From VXYK01 sp965214565 (lineage in GTDB: Bacteria > Actinomycetota > Acidimicrobiia > Acidimicrobiales > Aldehydirespiratoraceae), in assembly GCA_965214565.1 (NCBI GenBank), contig OZ243951.1, positions 1 to 64,000 of the forward strand: a stretch of DNA of 64,000 bases, given 5' to 3'. Shown here in pieces: positions 53,675-62,493 of this stretch (position 1 is its first letter; each line of letters starts with the position of its first letter). Under the pieces are notes generated by a model. It was not told the DNA's origin and searched no databases. It saw only the letters and a program-made list of their open reading frames with translations. The position numbers were made by a program, and so were the translations under genes.

Positions 53675-54327
53675 CGAGCGCTCCCGTAGAGACCATTCGA
53701 CATCACGTAGTCGATCACCCCGGGTGGGACGAGCGCCTGGACCGGCCGCCCGTTGCGCAAGCGGTTGCGAATGTCGGTGGAGGATATCTCCAGGGCAGGC
53801 ACCTCCACCACGAGGTGCTCCCAACCCTCAGGGGGTCGGCCCCCGGTATTTCCGCCGCGTTCTGCGACAACCGTCGTCGCCAGCCGCTGAACGTCTTCGG
53901 GACGCTCCCAGGTGTCGAGACTCGCAGCAATGTCAGAACCCACGACAACAAACAACTCAGCAGCGCCGGTCTCCGAGTCTGTCCCAGAGGCCAGGGCGGC
54001 GAGCGTGTCGGCGGTGTAGGTCTCTCCACCACGCTGTATCTCTTGATCGCCGGCTTCGAGCACAACCGCGCCGACTGTCTCGTTCGCCGCCGACACCGCC
54101 ACCTGGACCATCTCCAAACGGAACCGCGCAGGCGTCACGGAGTTGAACACAGTCTTCTGCCAAGGATCATTGGCGACGACCAGCAGCATCCGGTCGAGTT
54201 CGAGTTGATGCCGCACCTCCAAGGCGATCGCCAGATGACCGAAATGAATCGGGTCGAACGTCCCACCAAAGACACCGATTCGCTGCGGTGTATCCTGCTC
54301 CACGGCCCAGAGTCTAGGGTTGTGCAC
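53671..54327 (-). CDS. nadD: Nicotinate-nucleotide adenylyltransferase
   Basis: NadD, 218 aa, makes deamido-NAD from nicotinate mononucleotide and ATP. The nucleotidyltransferase motifs GVFGGTFDPIHFGHL and ISSTDIRNRLRNGRPV are intact. The start is GTG 54327 or GTG 54303; the latter gives the shorter VEQDTPQRIGVFGG N-terminus closer to the family. It begins a short nadD-lytR_C-rsfS operon. The 247-bp gap to the divergent sigma gene contains the sigma-factor promoter. Confidence 0.95.
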   Translation of the reverse strand: MHNPRLWAVEQDTPQRIGVFGGTFDPIHFGHLAIALEVRHQLELDRMLLVVANDPWQKTVFNSVTPARFRLEMVQVAVSAANETVGAVVLEAGDQEIQRGGETYTADTLAALASGTDSETGAAELFVVVGSDIAASLDTWERPEDVQRLATTVVAERGGNTGGRPPEGWEHLVVEVPALEISSTDIRNRLRNGRPVQALVPPGVIDYVMSNGLYGSAR

Positions 54328-54396
54328 CCGCGGACCGTAGTCGGGTCACCAAACTGCGCTCCATAGCCGACGTGACAGAAGTCATATCAGTACCTC

Positions 54397-54425
54397 GTGA
54401 CATCTCGGCCTGAATGGTGTCTAAT
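54397..54425 (+). promoter_or_regulatory. Sigma-70-type promoter upstream of the sigma factor gene
   Basis: GTGACA (54397-54402) and TCTAAT (54420-54425) are separated by exactly 17 nt; each matches the consensus at five of six positions. Transcription would begin near 54432, leaving a leader of about 140 nt before ATG 54575. This is the best-matching promoter I found in the window. Confidence 0.6.
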
Positions 54426-54574
54426 AGCATACGGCTAGGCCGGAAAGCGGCGCGGATTCAACAAGATCGCGAGCAGACGGTACCTCAGCCCGCCCCAATA
54501 CGACCCCCAGGCCCCCAGCCTGAACTACCGGGAAGAGCGCGTGCGCCGATCCCACCGAGTGAGATTCAAGATTC

Positions 54575-55414
54575 ATGAGTGATTCCGTAGGACAATATCT
54601 GAACGAGATAGGCGCAGTCGGTCTGCTGAACGCGCAAGAGGAGCGCCAACTTTCGCAGATCATCGAAAAAGGCACCGAAGCCCAAGCCCGCAAGGAGGCC
54701 GGCGAGACCGGCGTAGAACTCGACAGGGCCATCCGCAAGGCAGCAGCTGCCAAAGACCGCTTCATCCGGGCGAACCTCCGTCTCGTCGTAAGCGTCGCCC
54801 GACGCTATCCGCTGCCCCCCGGCATGGAGTTGCTCGACCTGATCCAGGAGGGAAACCTCGGCCTCGAGCACGCAGTCGACAAGTTCGACTGGCGCAAGGG
54901 CTTCAAGTTCTCGACATACGCCACCTTCTGGATCCGTCAGGCGATCGGCCGGGCGCTCGACCAGAAGGCCAGCCTGGTCCGCCTCCCCGGCGACCGCTCC
55001 GCAAGTCTGCGCGCTGCGCTGCGGGCAGTCTCCGGCGACGGCGATGAACTCGACGACGAGCACGCCCGCCTGCATCGGCTGACCACCCCAACCAGCCTCG
55101 ATCGCACCATCGGCGACGATGACTCCAACGAGCTCGTCGATCTGCTCCCCGACTCGAATCCCGGCCCCGAGGTCGAGGTCATGGCCAAGGCCGAAGAGGA
55201 GATGGTCACCGGCCTGCTCGACATTCTCGATGAACGGGCAAAGTACGCAGTCGAGCAGCGATTCGGCCTCGGCGATGGACGCAAGCGCTCGTACCGCGAG
55301 GTCGGTGAGGATCTCGGCGTCACCGCTGAAGCTGCGCGCCGCCTCGTCAAACGAGCGATCAACTCCGTTCGGGAACACGCCGCGAATAGTGTGGACGCGG
55401 TGGGTGTGGCGTAG
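54575..55414 (+). CDS. RNA polymerase sigma-70 factor (primary-like, group 1/2)
   Basis: Sigma factor, 279 aa, short like group 2 (HrdB/SigB-related) factors. Region 1.2 (DSVGQYLNEIGAVGLLNAQE), region 2 (NLRLVVSVARRY, LDLIQEGNLGLEHAVDKFDW, FSTYATFWIRQAIGRAL), a short region 3 and region 4.2 with its helix-turn-helix (RSYREVGEDLGVTAEAARRL) are all present. No long acidic region 1.1 is seen, so it is more likely an alternative primary-like factor than the housekeeping one. Confidence 0.92.
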   Translation: MSDSVGQYLNEIGAVGLLNAQEERQLSQIIEKGTEAQARKEAGETGVELDRAIRKAAAAKDRFIRANLRLVVSVARRYPLPPGMELLDLIQEGNLGLEHAVDKFDWRKGFKFSTYATFWIRQAIGRALDQKASLVRLPGDRSASLRAALRAVSGDGDELDDEHARLHRLTTPTSLDRTIGDDDSNELVDLLPDSNPGPEVEVMAKAEEEMVTGLLDILDERAKYAVEQRFGLGDGRKRSYREVGEDLGVTAEAARRLVKRAINSVREHAANSVDAVGVA

Positions 55415-55423
55415 TATCCTGTC

Positions 55424-55485
55424 CGTACAACCCAACAACCCACTGGGGCTCTCGCCGATCGGCGGGGGTCCCGGTTGTCGTTTTG
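55424..55485 (+). terminator. Hairpin and T-run ahead of DAHP synthase, terminator or attenuator
   Basis: ACAACC (about 55428-55433) can pair with GGTTGT (about 55473-55478) around an inner stem containing the perfect palindrome CGCCGATCGGCG (55453-55464); CGTTTTGG follows. It lies between the sigma gene stop and GTG 55553. It could end sigma-gene transcription or attenuate aromatic amino acid synthesis. No leader peptide rich in aromatic codons is evident. Confidence 0.4.
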
Positions 55486-55552
55486 GACGGATATTGCCGG
55501 CGTTGTGCGAAATTGGGTTGAACCTTCGGGTCGACCACAGCAGACTTGTCAG

Positions 55553-56917
55553 GTGAGTAACGACTGGAACCCAAACAGTTGGCGTAACTTCCCCGCCAAG
55601 CATCAGCCTTCATGGCCTGACGACGCCGAACTCGAACAAGTCCAAAAGATCCTCGGCGACCAGCCACCCCTAGTTTTTGCAGGCGAGGCCCGCAACCTCA
55701 TGGGCCAGATGGCCAAGGTCGCCGAGGGTAACGCCTTCCTGCTCCAGGCCGGAGACTGCGCCGAGTCTTTCGACAGCTCAACCGACTCGATCAGGGACAG
55801 GCTCAGGGTCATCCTGCAGATGGCCATCGTACTCACCTACTCCGGCGGAACTCCCCTGGTGAAGGTCGGCCGCATCGCGGGGCAGTTCGCCAAACCCCGC
55901 TCCAACCCGACCGAGACTCAGGGAGACACCGAGCTGCCCTCGTTCCTCGGCCAGATCGTCAACGATGTGGGGTTCACCTCAGGCGACCGGCGTCCGGACC
56001 CCCAACGCCTCCTCACCGCCTACCACCGGGCCGCCTCCACCCTGAACCTCCTGCGTGCCTTCACACGCGGCGGATACGCAGACCTGCAGCAGGTGTCGAG
56101 TTGGAATCGAGACTTCGTAGCCTCCTCCCCCGCAGGCGAGCGCTACGCCAGAATGGCCGACGAGATCGACCGCGCGCTGCGCTTCATGGCCGCCTGCGGG
56201 CTCGACTCCACCACCGTTCCAGCCCTTCACGAAGTCGACTTCTACACCAGCCATGAAGCCCTGCTGCTCAGCTACGAGGAAGCTCTGACCAGACGCGACT
56301 CCCTCACCGGCGACTGGTACGACTGCTCCGCGCACATGCTCTGGGTCGGCGAGAGAACCCGCGAACTCGACGGCGCGCATGTGGAGTTCCTGCGCGGCGT
56401 CGGCAATCCACTGGGATGCAAGATCGGGCCCACGGCCACAACCGACGAAGTGCTCGGGATCTGCGAGGCTCTGAACCCCGACCGCGTGCCCGGCAAGCTC
56501 ACCCTGATCAGCCGCATGGGAGCGGACAAGATCGCGGACGGCCTACCCGCGCTGCTCGCCGCGGTGCGCGACTCAGGTCAAGTGGTCGTCTGGGCCTGCG
56601 ACCCGATGCACGGCAACACCTACACCTCCGAGGGCGGACGCAAGACCCGCCATTTCGACGATGTGCTCAGCGAGATCGGCAGCTTCTTCGCGGCTCACAG
56701 GTCCGAGGGAACCCATCCCGGAGGAGTCCACGTCGAGTTGACCGGCGACCCGGTCACCGAGTGTCTCGGCGGATCCGACGACCTCGTCGACCAGGACCTT
56801 GACCGGGCCTACGAGACAATGTGCGACCCCCGGCTGAACGGCCGCCAATCGATCGATCTAGCGTTCCGAGTGGCCGAACTGCTGCAATCCGACGTCACCC
56901 CGGGTCTGGGACGCTGA
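55553..56917 (+). CDS. aroG: 3-deoxy-7-phosphoheptulonate synthase, class II
   Basis: Class II DAHP synthase, 454 aa, first step of the shikimate pathway (phosphoenolpyruvate plus erythrose 4-phosphate). Class II hallmarks are visible: FLLQAGDCAESF, HEVDFYTSHEALLL, CKIGPT, WACDPMHGNTY and SIDLAFRVAELL. Size and sequence match the mycobacterial AroG type. GTG 55553 gives the family start SNDWNPNSWR; an ATG frame starting at 55475 adds 26 unsupported residues. Symbols aroF, aroG and aroH are used variably for this class. Confidence 0.95.
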   Translation: MSNDWNPNSWRNFPAKHQPSWPDDAELEQVQKILGDQPPLVFAGEARNLMGQMAKVAEGNAFLLQAGDCAESFDSSTDSIRDRLRVILQMAIVLTYSGGTPLVKVGRIAGQFAKPRSNPTETQGDTELPSFLGQIVNDVGFTSGDRRPDPQRLLTAYHRAASTLNLLRAFTRGGYADLQQVSSWNRDFVASSPAGERYARMADEIDRALRFMAACGLDSTTVPALHEVDFYTSHEALLLSYEEALTRRDSLTGDWYDCSAHMLWVGERTRELDGAHVEFLRGVGNPLGCKIGPTATTDEVLGICEALNPDRVPGKLTLISRMGADKIADGLPALLAAVRDSGQVVVWACDPMHGNTYTSEGGRKTRHFDDVLSEIGSFFAAHRSEGTHPGGVHVELTGDPVTECLGGSDDLVDQDLDRAYETMCDPRLNGRQSIDLAFRVAELLQSDVTPGLGR

Positions 56918-56919
56918 AT

Positions 56920-56968
56920 GTCCCGCTCTAGTTCGCTGCGCTTCACTTCCCGCTCTAGTTCGCTGCGC
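56920..56968. repeat. Intergenic direct repeat, 27-nt period
   Basis: TCCCGCTCTAGTTCGCTGCG (with one further CT) occurs at 56920-56941 and 56947-56968 in the 90-bp gap between the convergent DAHP synthase and VWA genes. Two GGGCCGCTCGG elements follow. It may be a copy of a genome-wide dispersed repeat; no rho-independent terminator is evident. Confidence 0.75.
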
Positions 56969-57007
56969 TCACGGGGCCGCTCGGGCCACGGGCGGGCCGC
57001 TCGGCCT

Positions 57008-58504
57008 CTAGACTAGGTTCTCCACGAAACCCTCCAGCTGGCGGAGGTTCCTCACCTCGAAGGCGCCGTCACAGTGTTGGGAATACTCACTGACGATCGA
57101 GTCGCCGGTGTCCCAGTAGCTGCGCGGCTCCGGATTCAACCAGTAGACGTGACGGGCCTTGTCCTGCATTTCCTTGACGATCCAACTCTCCGCGGCGTGG
57201 TAGTTGTTCCGGGCATCGCCGAGGATCATTATCGACGTGCGCGGCCCGATGTCTGATCCGTACTTCTGCCAGAACACGCCGAACGCGTGACCGTAGTCGG
57301 AATGTCCGTCGACCCAAACCACGTCGGCTTCGGTGTTGACACGGTGAACCGCCTCGTTGATGTCCTCAACCCCTTCGAAGTACGAGGTCACCTCGTCGAG
57401 CCCGTCGATGAACACGAATGAGCGGACCTTGGAGAACTGCCCGGAGATGGCGTAGACGAGGTGCAGCGTGAAACGGGCGAACGCGGCAACCGAGCCGGAG
57501 ATGTCGGCGACGACGAAGATCTCGGGCTTGTGCGGATTCGGGTTGCGGAACTTCGGTTCGACCGGAACCCCGCCGTAGCTCAACGAAGCACGGACCGTGC
57601 GCCGGAAATCGAGGGGACCCCTGCGTCCGTGTCGGCGCTTGCGCTGCAGACGAGCCGCCAACTTACGCGTCAGCGGGTAGATCGCTTTGCGCAGGTTCGC
57701 CATCTCCTCGCGAGAGGCGTGCATAAAATCGACGTCCTCGGGCAGGGGCTTGCGGAGCGTCTTGGCCATCGCCTCAACACCACGATCGGCCACCAACCGC
57801 CTCCTGATCTCCGCCTCTATCTCCTTTTGAAGCCGGTCGATCCGCTGCTGGTACTCGTCGCGCCAGAGCCGCTGGTCGAACTCTGAGAACTCCCCCTGAG
57901 TCTCTTGGGCCTGCTGTAGCAGACGCTGGAGCACGCCGTCGAGATCAAGGTTGCGCAGCGTCCGGTAGAGATAGTAGGTGCCCCCGACCGGCCGGCCGGG
58001 CTCCATCCCCGCGAACCGACGAACCGCCTGGCGCGCGACCCCCTTCATCATCTGGGCATCACCGCGCATCAACGACTGGAACAGCATCTCCGCAAGTTCC
58101 TCGGGACTCAGGTTCTCGCCTGCACCACCACCACCCTGCTGGTCTCCGAGTTGAGCCTCGTCAAGTTCGTCGTCGTCTAGGTCACCGAAGTCGTCGTGGG
58201 AGCCAATGGCGTACTCCTTGCCCCGCAGGGAGAAATACACCTCGAACACCGTCTCAAAGGCCCTCCAGTGGTTGTAGTGCTTGACCAGCGTGGCGCCGAG
58301 CGCGTACTTGAAGGACTCGCGGTCACCGATCGGCACATGCTTCACCGCTTCGAGTGCGTCGAGGTTCTCGGTGAGGCTCACCGGCAGGCCGGCGGCGCGC
58401 AGCTCAATGATGAACCCGTTGAGCAGCTCCAGGATGGCGTCACCCAACTCCAGAGGAACGGTCTGAGTTGCGCCGTTTCCCTCAGAGGCGCTGATCGCGG
58501 TCAT
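57008..58504 (-). CDS. VWA domain protein, CoxE-like
   Basis: A 498-aa protein with a C-terminal von Willebrand factor A domain; VVADISGSVAAFARF contains the metal-ion-dependent adhesion motif DxSxS. The N-terminal half is charged, with helical segments (KAIYPLTRKLAARLQRKRRH). This is the CoxE-like partner of MoxR ATPases; such pairs act as chaperones that insert cofactors or remodel target enzymes. It starts 7 nt after the MoxR gene. No client enzyme gene adjoins. Confidence 0.85.
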   Translation of the reverse strand: MTAISASEGNGATQTVPLELGDAILELLNGFIIELRAAGLPVSLTENLDALEAVKHVPIGDRESFKYALGATLVKHYNHWRAFETVFEVYFSLRGKEYAIGSHDDFGDLDDDELDEAQLGDQQGGGGAGENLSPEELAEMLFQSLMRGDAQMMKGVARQAVRRFAGMEPGRPVGGTYYLYRTLRNLDLDGVLQRLLQQAQETQGEFSEFDQRLWRDEYQQRIDRLQKEIEAEIRRRLVADRGVEAMAKTLRKPLPEDVDFMHASREEMANLRKAIYPLTRKLAARLQRKRRHGRRGPLDFRRTVRASLSYGGVPVEPKFRNPNPHKPEIFVVADISGSVAAFARFTLHLVYAISGQFSKVRSFVFIDGLDEVTSYFEGVEDINEAVHRVNTEADVVWVDGHSDYGHAFGVFWQKYGSDIGPRTSIMILGDARNNYHAAESWIVKEMQDKARHVYWLNPEPRSYWDTGDSIVSEYSQHCDGAFEVRNLRQLEGFVENLV

Positions 58505-58511
58505 CGCAGAA

Positions 58512-59393
58512 TCAGACGCTCACACCGTCGGCAGTCACCAGCTCCTTTGCGACCTTCTTTATGTCGCTCTGGTACTTCAACAAGATGTTGAGCGTGTCGC
58601 TAGCAGTCTGCTCCTCGATCTTCTCGACCCCGAGCAGCACCAGCGTGCGGGCCCAGTCGATCGTCTCAGACACCGACGGCGCCTTCTTCAACTCGATCTG
58701 ACGTATCGAACGCACGACCCGGGCGACCTGATCGGCCAGATTCTCGGTGATCTCAGGGACCTTCGTGAGCACGATCTCCTTCTCGCGCTCCAAGTCGGGA
58801 TAATCGACGTGAAGGTACAGACAACGCCGCTTCAAAGCCTCAGAAAGCTCACGGGTGTTGTTGGAGGTTAAGAACACCAGCGGAATCTGGGAGGCCTCGA
58901 TGGTGCCGAGTTCCGGGATCGAGACCTGATAGTCCGAGAGGATCTCAAGCAGCAGAGCCTCGGTCTCGACCTCGACACGGTCGACCTCGTCGATCAGCAG
59001 CACGACGGGATCGGTCGCGCTGATCGCCTCGAGTAGCGGCCTTGTCAGCAGGAACTCGTCGGAGAAGATGTCGTCTGACAGGCCGTCCCAGTCATGGCCG
59101 CCACTTCCGTCGCTCTGAATCCTCAGGAGCTGCTTCTTGTAGTTCCACTCGTACAGGGCCTTGGCTTCGTCGAGCCCTTCGTAACACTGCAAACGGATCA
59201 ACCGGGCGCCAAGCACCTCCGAAACGCTCTTTGCCAGCTGCGTCTTGCCGGTACCTGCAGGTCCCTCCACCATGACCGGTTTCTGCAACCGGTCCGCAAG
59301 GTAGACCACACCGGCAATGCCCTCGTCGGACAGATAGTCGACCTGCTGCAGGCCTTCCTTGAGAGAGGCGACGTCCTTGAAACGAAATGACAT
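58512..59393 (-). CDS. MoxR-family AAA+ ATPase
   Basis: AAA+ ATPase of the MoxR family, 293 aa. Walker A (EGPAGTGKTQLAKSV), Walker B (VVLLIDEVDRVEVE) and the sensor-1 region (PLVFLTSNNTRELSEALKRR) are intact. It resembles CoxD-type ATPases paired with CoxE-like VWA proteins. It works with the downstream VWA gene; the client is unknown. Confidence 0.93.
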   Translation of the reverse strand: MSFRFKDVASLKEGLQQVDYLSDEGIAGVVYLADRLQKPVMVEGPAGTGKTQLAKSVSEVLGARLIRLQCYEGLDEAKALYEWNYKKQLLRIQSDGSGGHDWDGLSDDIFSDEFLLTRPLLEAISATDPVVLLIDEVDRVEVETEALLLEILSDYQVSIPELGTIEASQIPLVFLTSNNTRELSEALKRRCLYLHVDYPDLEREKEIVLTKVPEITENLADQVARVVRSIRQIELKKAPSVSETIDWARTLVLLGVEKIEEQTASDTLNILLKYQSDIKKVAKELVTADGVSV

Positions 59394-59486
59394 AGAGGAT
59401 CAAGGTTAGCGGCCGTTAACCCCGGTACCCGTATCGCTGTCACCCGCTCTTGTTAGCTACGCTCACCGGCCGCCGGGCCCGGTCTG

Positions 59487-60764
59487 TCAAGGCCGGACGT
59501 GGCCCTCGCCGCGGACCACGTACTTGCAGGTGGTGAGCTGCTCTAGCCCCATTGGGCCGCGAGCATGGAGCTTCTGGGTCGAAATCCCGATCTCGGCACC
59601 GAATCCAAACTCCTCACCGTCGACGAAGCGGGTCGATGCGTTGACCAGAACCGCCGCCGCGTCGACCTCGCGGGTGAAACGGTCCGCGGCGCGGACATCG
59701 TTGGTGACAATCGCTTCGCTGTGCCCAGTCGAAGTCTCAGACACATGGGCGATCGCCTCGTCGAGATCGCCGACCACCTTGACGCTCATCTTCATGTCGA
59801 GGTATTCGGTCTCGAAGTCCGCCGGCCCGGCGGCAGCGATCGACGGAGAGATCCGGCACGATTCCTCGTCACCCACCAACTCGACCCCCTCGAGCGCGAC
59901 CACCATCCTCGTAAGGAACTCCGCAGCGACATCGCGGTGAACGACAAGGGACTCCGCGGCGTTGCAAACCCCGGTTCGCTGGGTCTTGGCGTTGACGAGG
60001 ATCTCGATAGCCATGTCGAGATCGGCCGCAGCGTCAACATAGATATGGCAGTTGCCGGCCCCGTCGATGACATAGGGAACCGTGGCGTTGTCGAGGATCG
60101 ACTGGATCAACGACGGACCCCCGCGGGGGATCAGACAGTCGACGTAATCGTTCTGCTGCATGAACTCCACAGCGGCCTCACGACGCGTGTCGTCGACCAC
60201 CACCAGGGCGTCGGCAGGAAGCCCCGCCTTGGTGAGTGCCTTACGCAACACGGCCGACACCGCCAGATTCGAATTGATCGCAGACGACGATCCACGCAGG
60301 AACGCGGCGTTTCCAGACTTGAGACAGAGACCGAAGGCGTCGCTGGTTACGTTGGGACGGCTCTCGTAGATGATCGCCACAACACCGAGCGGCACATGCA
60401 CCCGTTCAATGCGCAGCCCGTTGGGGCGCACCCAGCCGTCGCTGATCCGGAAAACAGGATCAGCTAGAGACGCAACCTTCCGAAGGCCGTTGGCCATCGC
60501 TTCAATGCGCGAATGATCAAGCCGCAGCCGATCGACAAGCGGCTCTGCCATCCCCGCGCTGATCGCCTCTGCCACATCCACAGCGTTGGCCTCCAACACC
60601 GACTCCGCATTCGCCATTAGCAGGTCGGCCCCGGCATGCAGGACGGCGTCCTTCTCTTCGGTGCTGGCAACGGCCACCGCGCGTGATGCGATCTTGGCGC
60701 GCGCCGCGAGCTGTGGTATGGGAGTGCTTCGACCGGCCACGGTCTCAGCGTACCGGGTCGGCAC
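59487..60764 (-). CDS. proA: Gamma-glutamyl phosphate reductase
   Basis: ProA, 425 aa, the second step of proline synthesis (glutamyl phosphate to glutamate semialdehyde, NADPH-dependent). The catalytic Cys lies in KTQRTGVCNAAESLVVH, and the cofactor region ESRPNVTSDAFGLCLKSGNA and GFGAEIGISTQKLHARGPMG are typical. The start is GTG 60764 or GTG 60740. proB lies further right on the same strand but is separated by murJ and pspA on the opposite strand, so the two are not one operon here. Confidence 0.96.
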   Translation of the reverse strand: MPTRYAETVAGRSTPIPQLAARAKIASRAVAVASTEEKDAVLHAGADLLMANAESVLEANAVDVAEAISAGMAEPLVDRLRLDHSRIEAMANGLRKVASLADPVFRISDGWVRPNGLRIERVHVPLGVVAIIYESRPNVTSDAFGLCLKSGNAAFLRGSSSAINSNLAVSAVLRKALTKAGLPADALVVVDDTRREAAVEFMQQNDYVDCLIPRGGPSLIQSILDNATVPYVIDGAGNCHIYVDAAADLDMAIEILVNAKTQRTGVCNAAESLVVHRDVAAEFLTRMVVALEGVELVGDEESCRISPSIAAAGPADFETEYLDMKMSVKVVGDLDEAIAHVSETSTGHSEAIVTNDVRAADRFTREVDAAAVLVNASTRFVDGEEFGFGAEIGISTQKLHARGPMGLEQLTTCKYVVRGEGHVRP

Positions 60765-60817
60765 AGTAGTCTTGACCGAAGTCGAGGCAGTTCAATCGGT
60801 GAAAGGGACCAACGGGA

Positions 60818-62461
60818 GTGTCGGCACCGAAACGAAACGGGTCTGTACTAGTCGCTCTGGGGATCGGCATTTCACGGGCGTCGGGCCTGCTACGCGAACT
60901 GGTCGCGAGCCGGGTGTTCGGCCTCGGACTCGCCGCCGACGCCTTCTCGGCCGCTTCGCAGATCCCCAACCTGCTGCAGAACCTGCTCGGAGAGGGCGTC
61001 CTATCGGCATCGTTCGTGCCCGTCTACAGCAAGCTCCTCGACGACGAGGATCCCAAGGAGTCCAGCCGTGTCGCAGGGGCGGTCGGGGCGCTGCTTCTGG
61101 CGATTACAGGCATCTGCGTGGGGATCTTCGTCCTTGCTGCCCGGCCGATTACATCGGTGCTGGCATTCGGTCTCAGCGGCGAGAAGTTCGAAATCGTCGT
61201 CGACCTGGTCCAGATCATGGCCCTGGGCACGGGCTTCCTAGTCATGTCGGCATGGTGCCTCGGCGTGCTCAACAGCCATCGTCGCTTCTTTCTCCCCTAT
61301 GCTGCGCCGGTCATCTGGAATGCCAGCCAGATCGTCGCCCTCTACCTGATGTGGGCCCGGGACTGGGACCTCGTCGATGCCGCGAGGGGCCTGGCACTGG
61401 CGGTCACCATCGGTGGACTGCTGCAACTTCTGATCCAATTGCCGACCGTCCTGCGCCTGGCCTCCGGCATCAGGTTTCGACCCGACCGGCGAGACCCGTC
61501 CGTGCTGGAGATTCGACGACGCTTCGTGCCTGCGCTGCTCGGGCGCGGTGTCGTGCAGTTGTCGGCATACCTGGACCTTATGCTGGCCACCCTGCTGGCG
61601 ACCGGCGCGATCGCCGCGTTGATCAAGGCGCAACTGTTGTACACGCTGCCCGTGAGCCTCTTCGCGATGAGTGTGGCTGCAGCGGAACTCCCGGAACTGT
61701 CACGATTAGTCGGGGACCCGCTGAGACTGGCCTCCCGCTCCGAGCGGGGGCTCCGACGGATCGCCTTCTGGATGCTCATGGCATCGATGGTGTCGATAGT
61801 GGCCGGTGACCTGATTATCCGGGTTCTGTTCGAAGGTGGCGAATTCAGCGAGACCGACGCGGTCCTGGTATGGCTCGTGCTCGGTGCCTACGCAATAGGA
61901 CTGCCCGCAATCGGTGCCAGCCGACTACTCCAGAACACCTGCTACGCCGTTGGCGACACCCGGGGGCCAGCTCGTATTGCAGGGCTTCGAGTGGCCGTCT
62001 CAGCGGCCGTTGCGCTGCTCATCATGTTCTCGTTGGACCGCGTGATCGTCACAACAGGCGGATTGACAACGAACGGTGACTGGATCTCCTCGGGCCCCTT
62101 GGCCGAGAGTCTGCGTGCGGTAGAAGGTCCCGTCCGCCTCGGCGCAGTCGGCCTGTCCGCCGCTTCTGCGGTCGGTGCCTGGGTCGAACTGCTGTTTCTG
62201 TCGGTTCGGTCCCGCCGCCATCTGCCCCGCATGACCAGCCCAGTGCGAACACTCGGCCGGCCAGCAGCAGCCGCGGCCGGAGCCTTCGTGCTCGCAGGCA
62301 CGACCAGGCTGGTGCTCCCGGACCTTCCGCTGCTGATCACCGCTGCGGTGGTCGTCGGCGTGGCGGGGGTCGGCTACGTGGCCGTCGCCTCCCGCATCGG
62401 CGTGGAAGAAACCCAGCAGCTGTTGGGCCCGGTCCAAAAGGCGTTCTCGCGCTCACGCTGA
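60818..62461 (+). CDS. murJ: Lipid II flippase MurJ
   Basis: MurJ (MviN), 547 aa, with about 14 membrane segments; it flips lipid II for peptidoglycan synthesis. Family motifs near the start (SRASGLLRELVASRVFGLGL, AADAFSAASQIPNLLQNLLG, GVLSASFVPVYSKLL) are clear. The start is GTG 60818 with an AAAGGGA-type ribosome site upstream. It lacks the C-terminal pseudokinase found in mycobacterial MurJ. Divergent from proA and followed by pspA. Confidence 0.94.
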   Translation: MSAPKRNGSVLVALGIGISRASGLLRELVASRVFGLGLAADAFSAASQIPNLLQNLLGEGVLSASFVPVYSKLLDDEDPKESSRVAGAVGALLLAITGICVGIFVLAARPITSVLAFGLSGEKFEIVVDLVQIMALGTGFLVMSAWCLGVLNSHRRFFLPYAAPVIWNASQIVALYLMWARDWDLVDAARGLALAVTIGGLLQLLIQLPTVLRLASGIRFRPDRRDPSVLEIRRRFVPALLGRGVVQLSAYLDLMLATLLATGAIAALIKAQLLYTLPVSLFAMSVAAAELPELSRLVGDPLRLASRSERGLRRIAFWMLMASMVSIVAGDLIIRVLFEGGEFSETDAVLVWLVLGAYAIGLPAIGASRLLQNTCYAVGDTRGPARIAGLRVAVSAAVALLIMFSLDRVIVTTGGLTTNGDWISSGPLAESLRAVEGPVRLGAVGLSAASAVGAWVELLFLSVRSRRHLPRMTSPVRTLGRPAAAAAGAFVLAGTTRLVLPDLPLLITAAVVVGVAGVGYVAVASRIGVEETQQLLGPVQKAFSRSR

Positions 62462-62493
62462 CTAGTGGCACCGCCAACCACTACGATTGAACC

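Noticed and set aside
55475..55552. ATG-initiated 26-codon N-terminal extension of DAHP synthase
   Set aside because: The extension runs through the leader hairpin region, and class II DAHP synthases begin near the GTG 55553 position.
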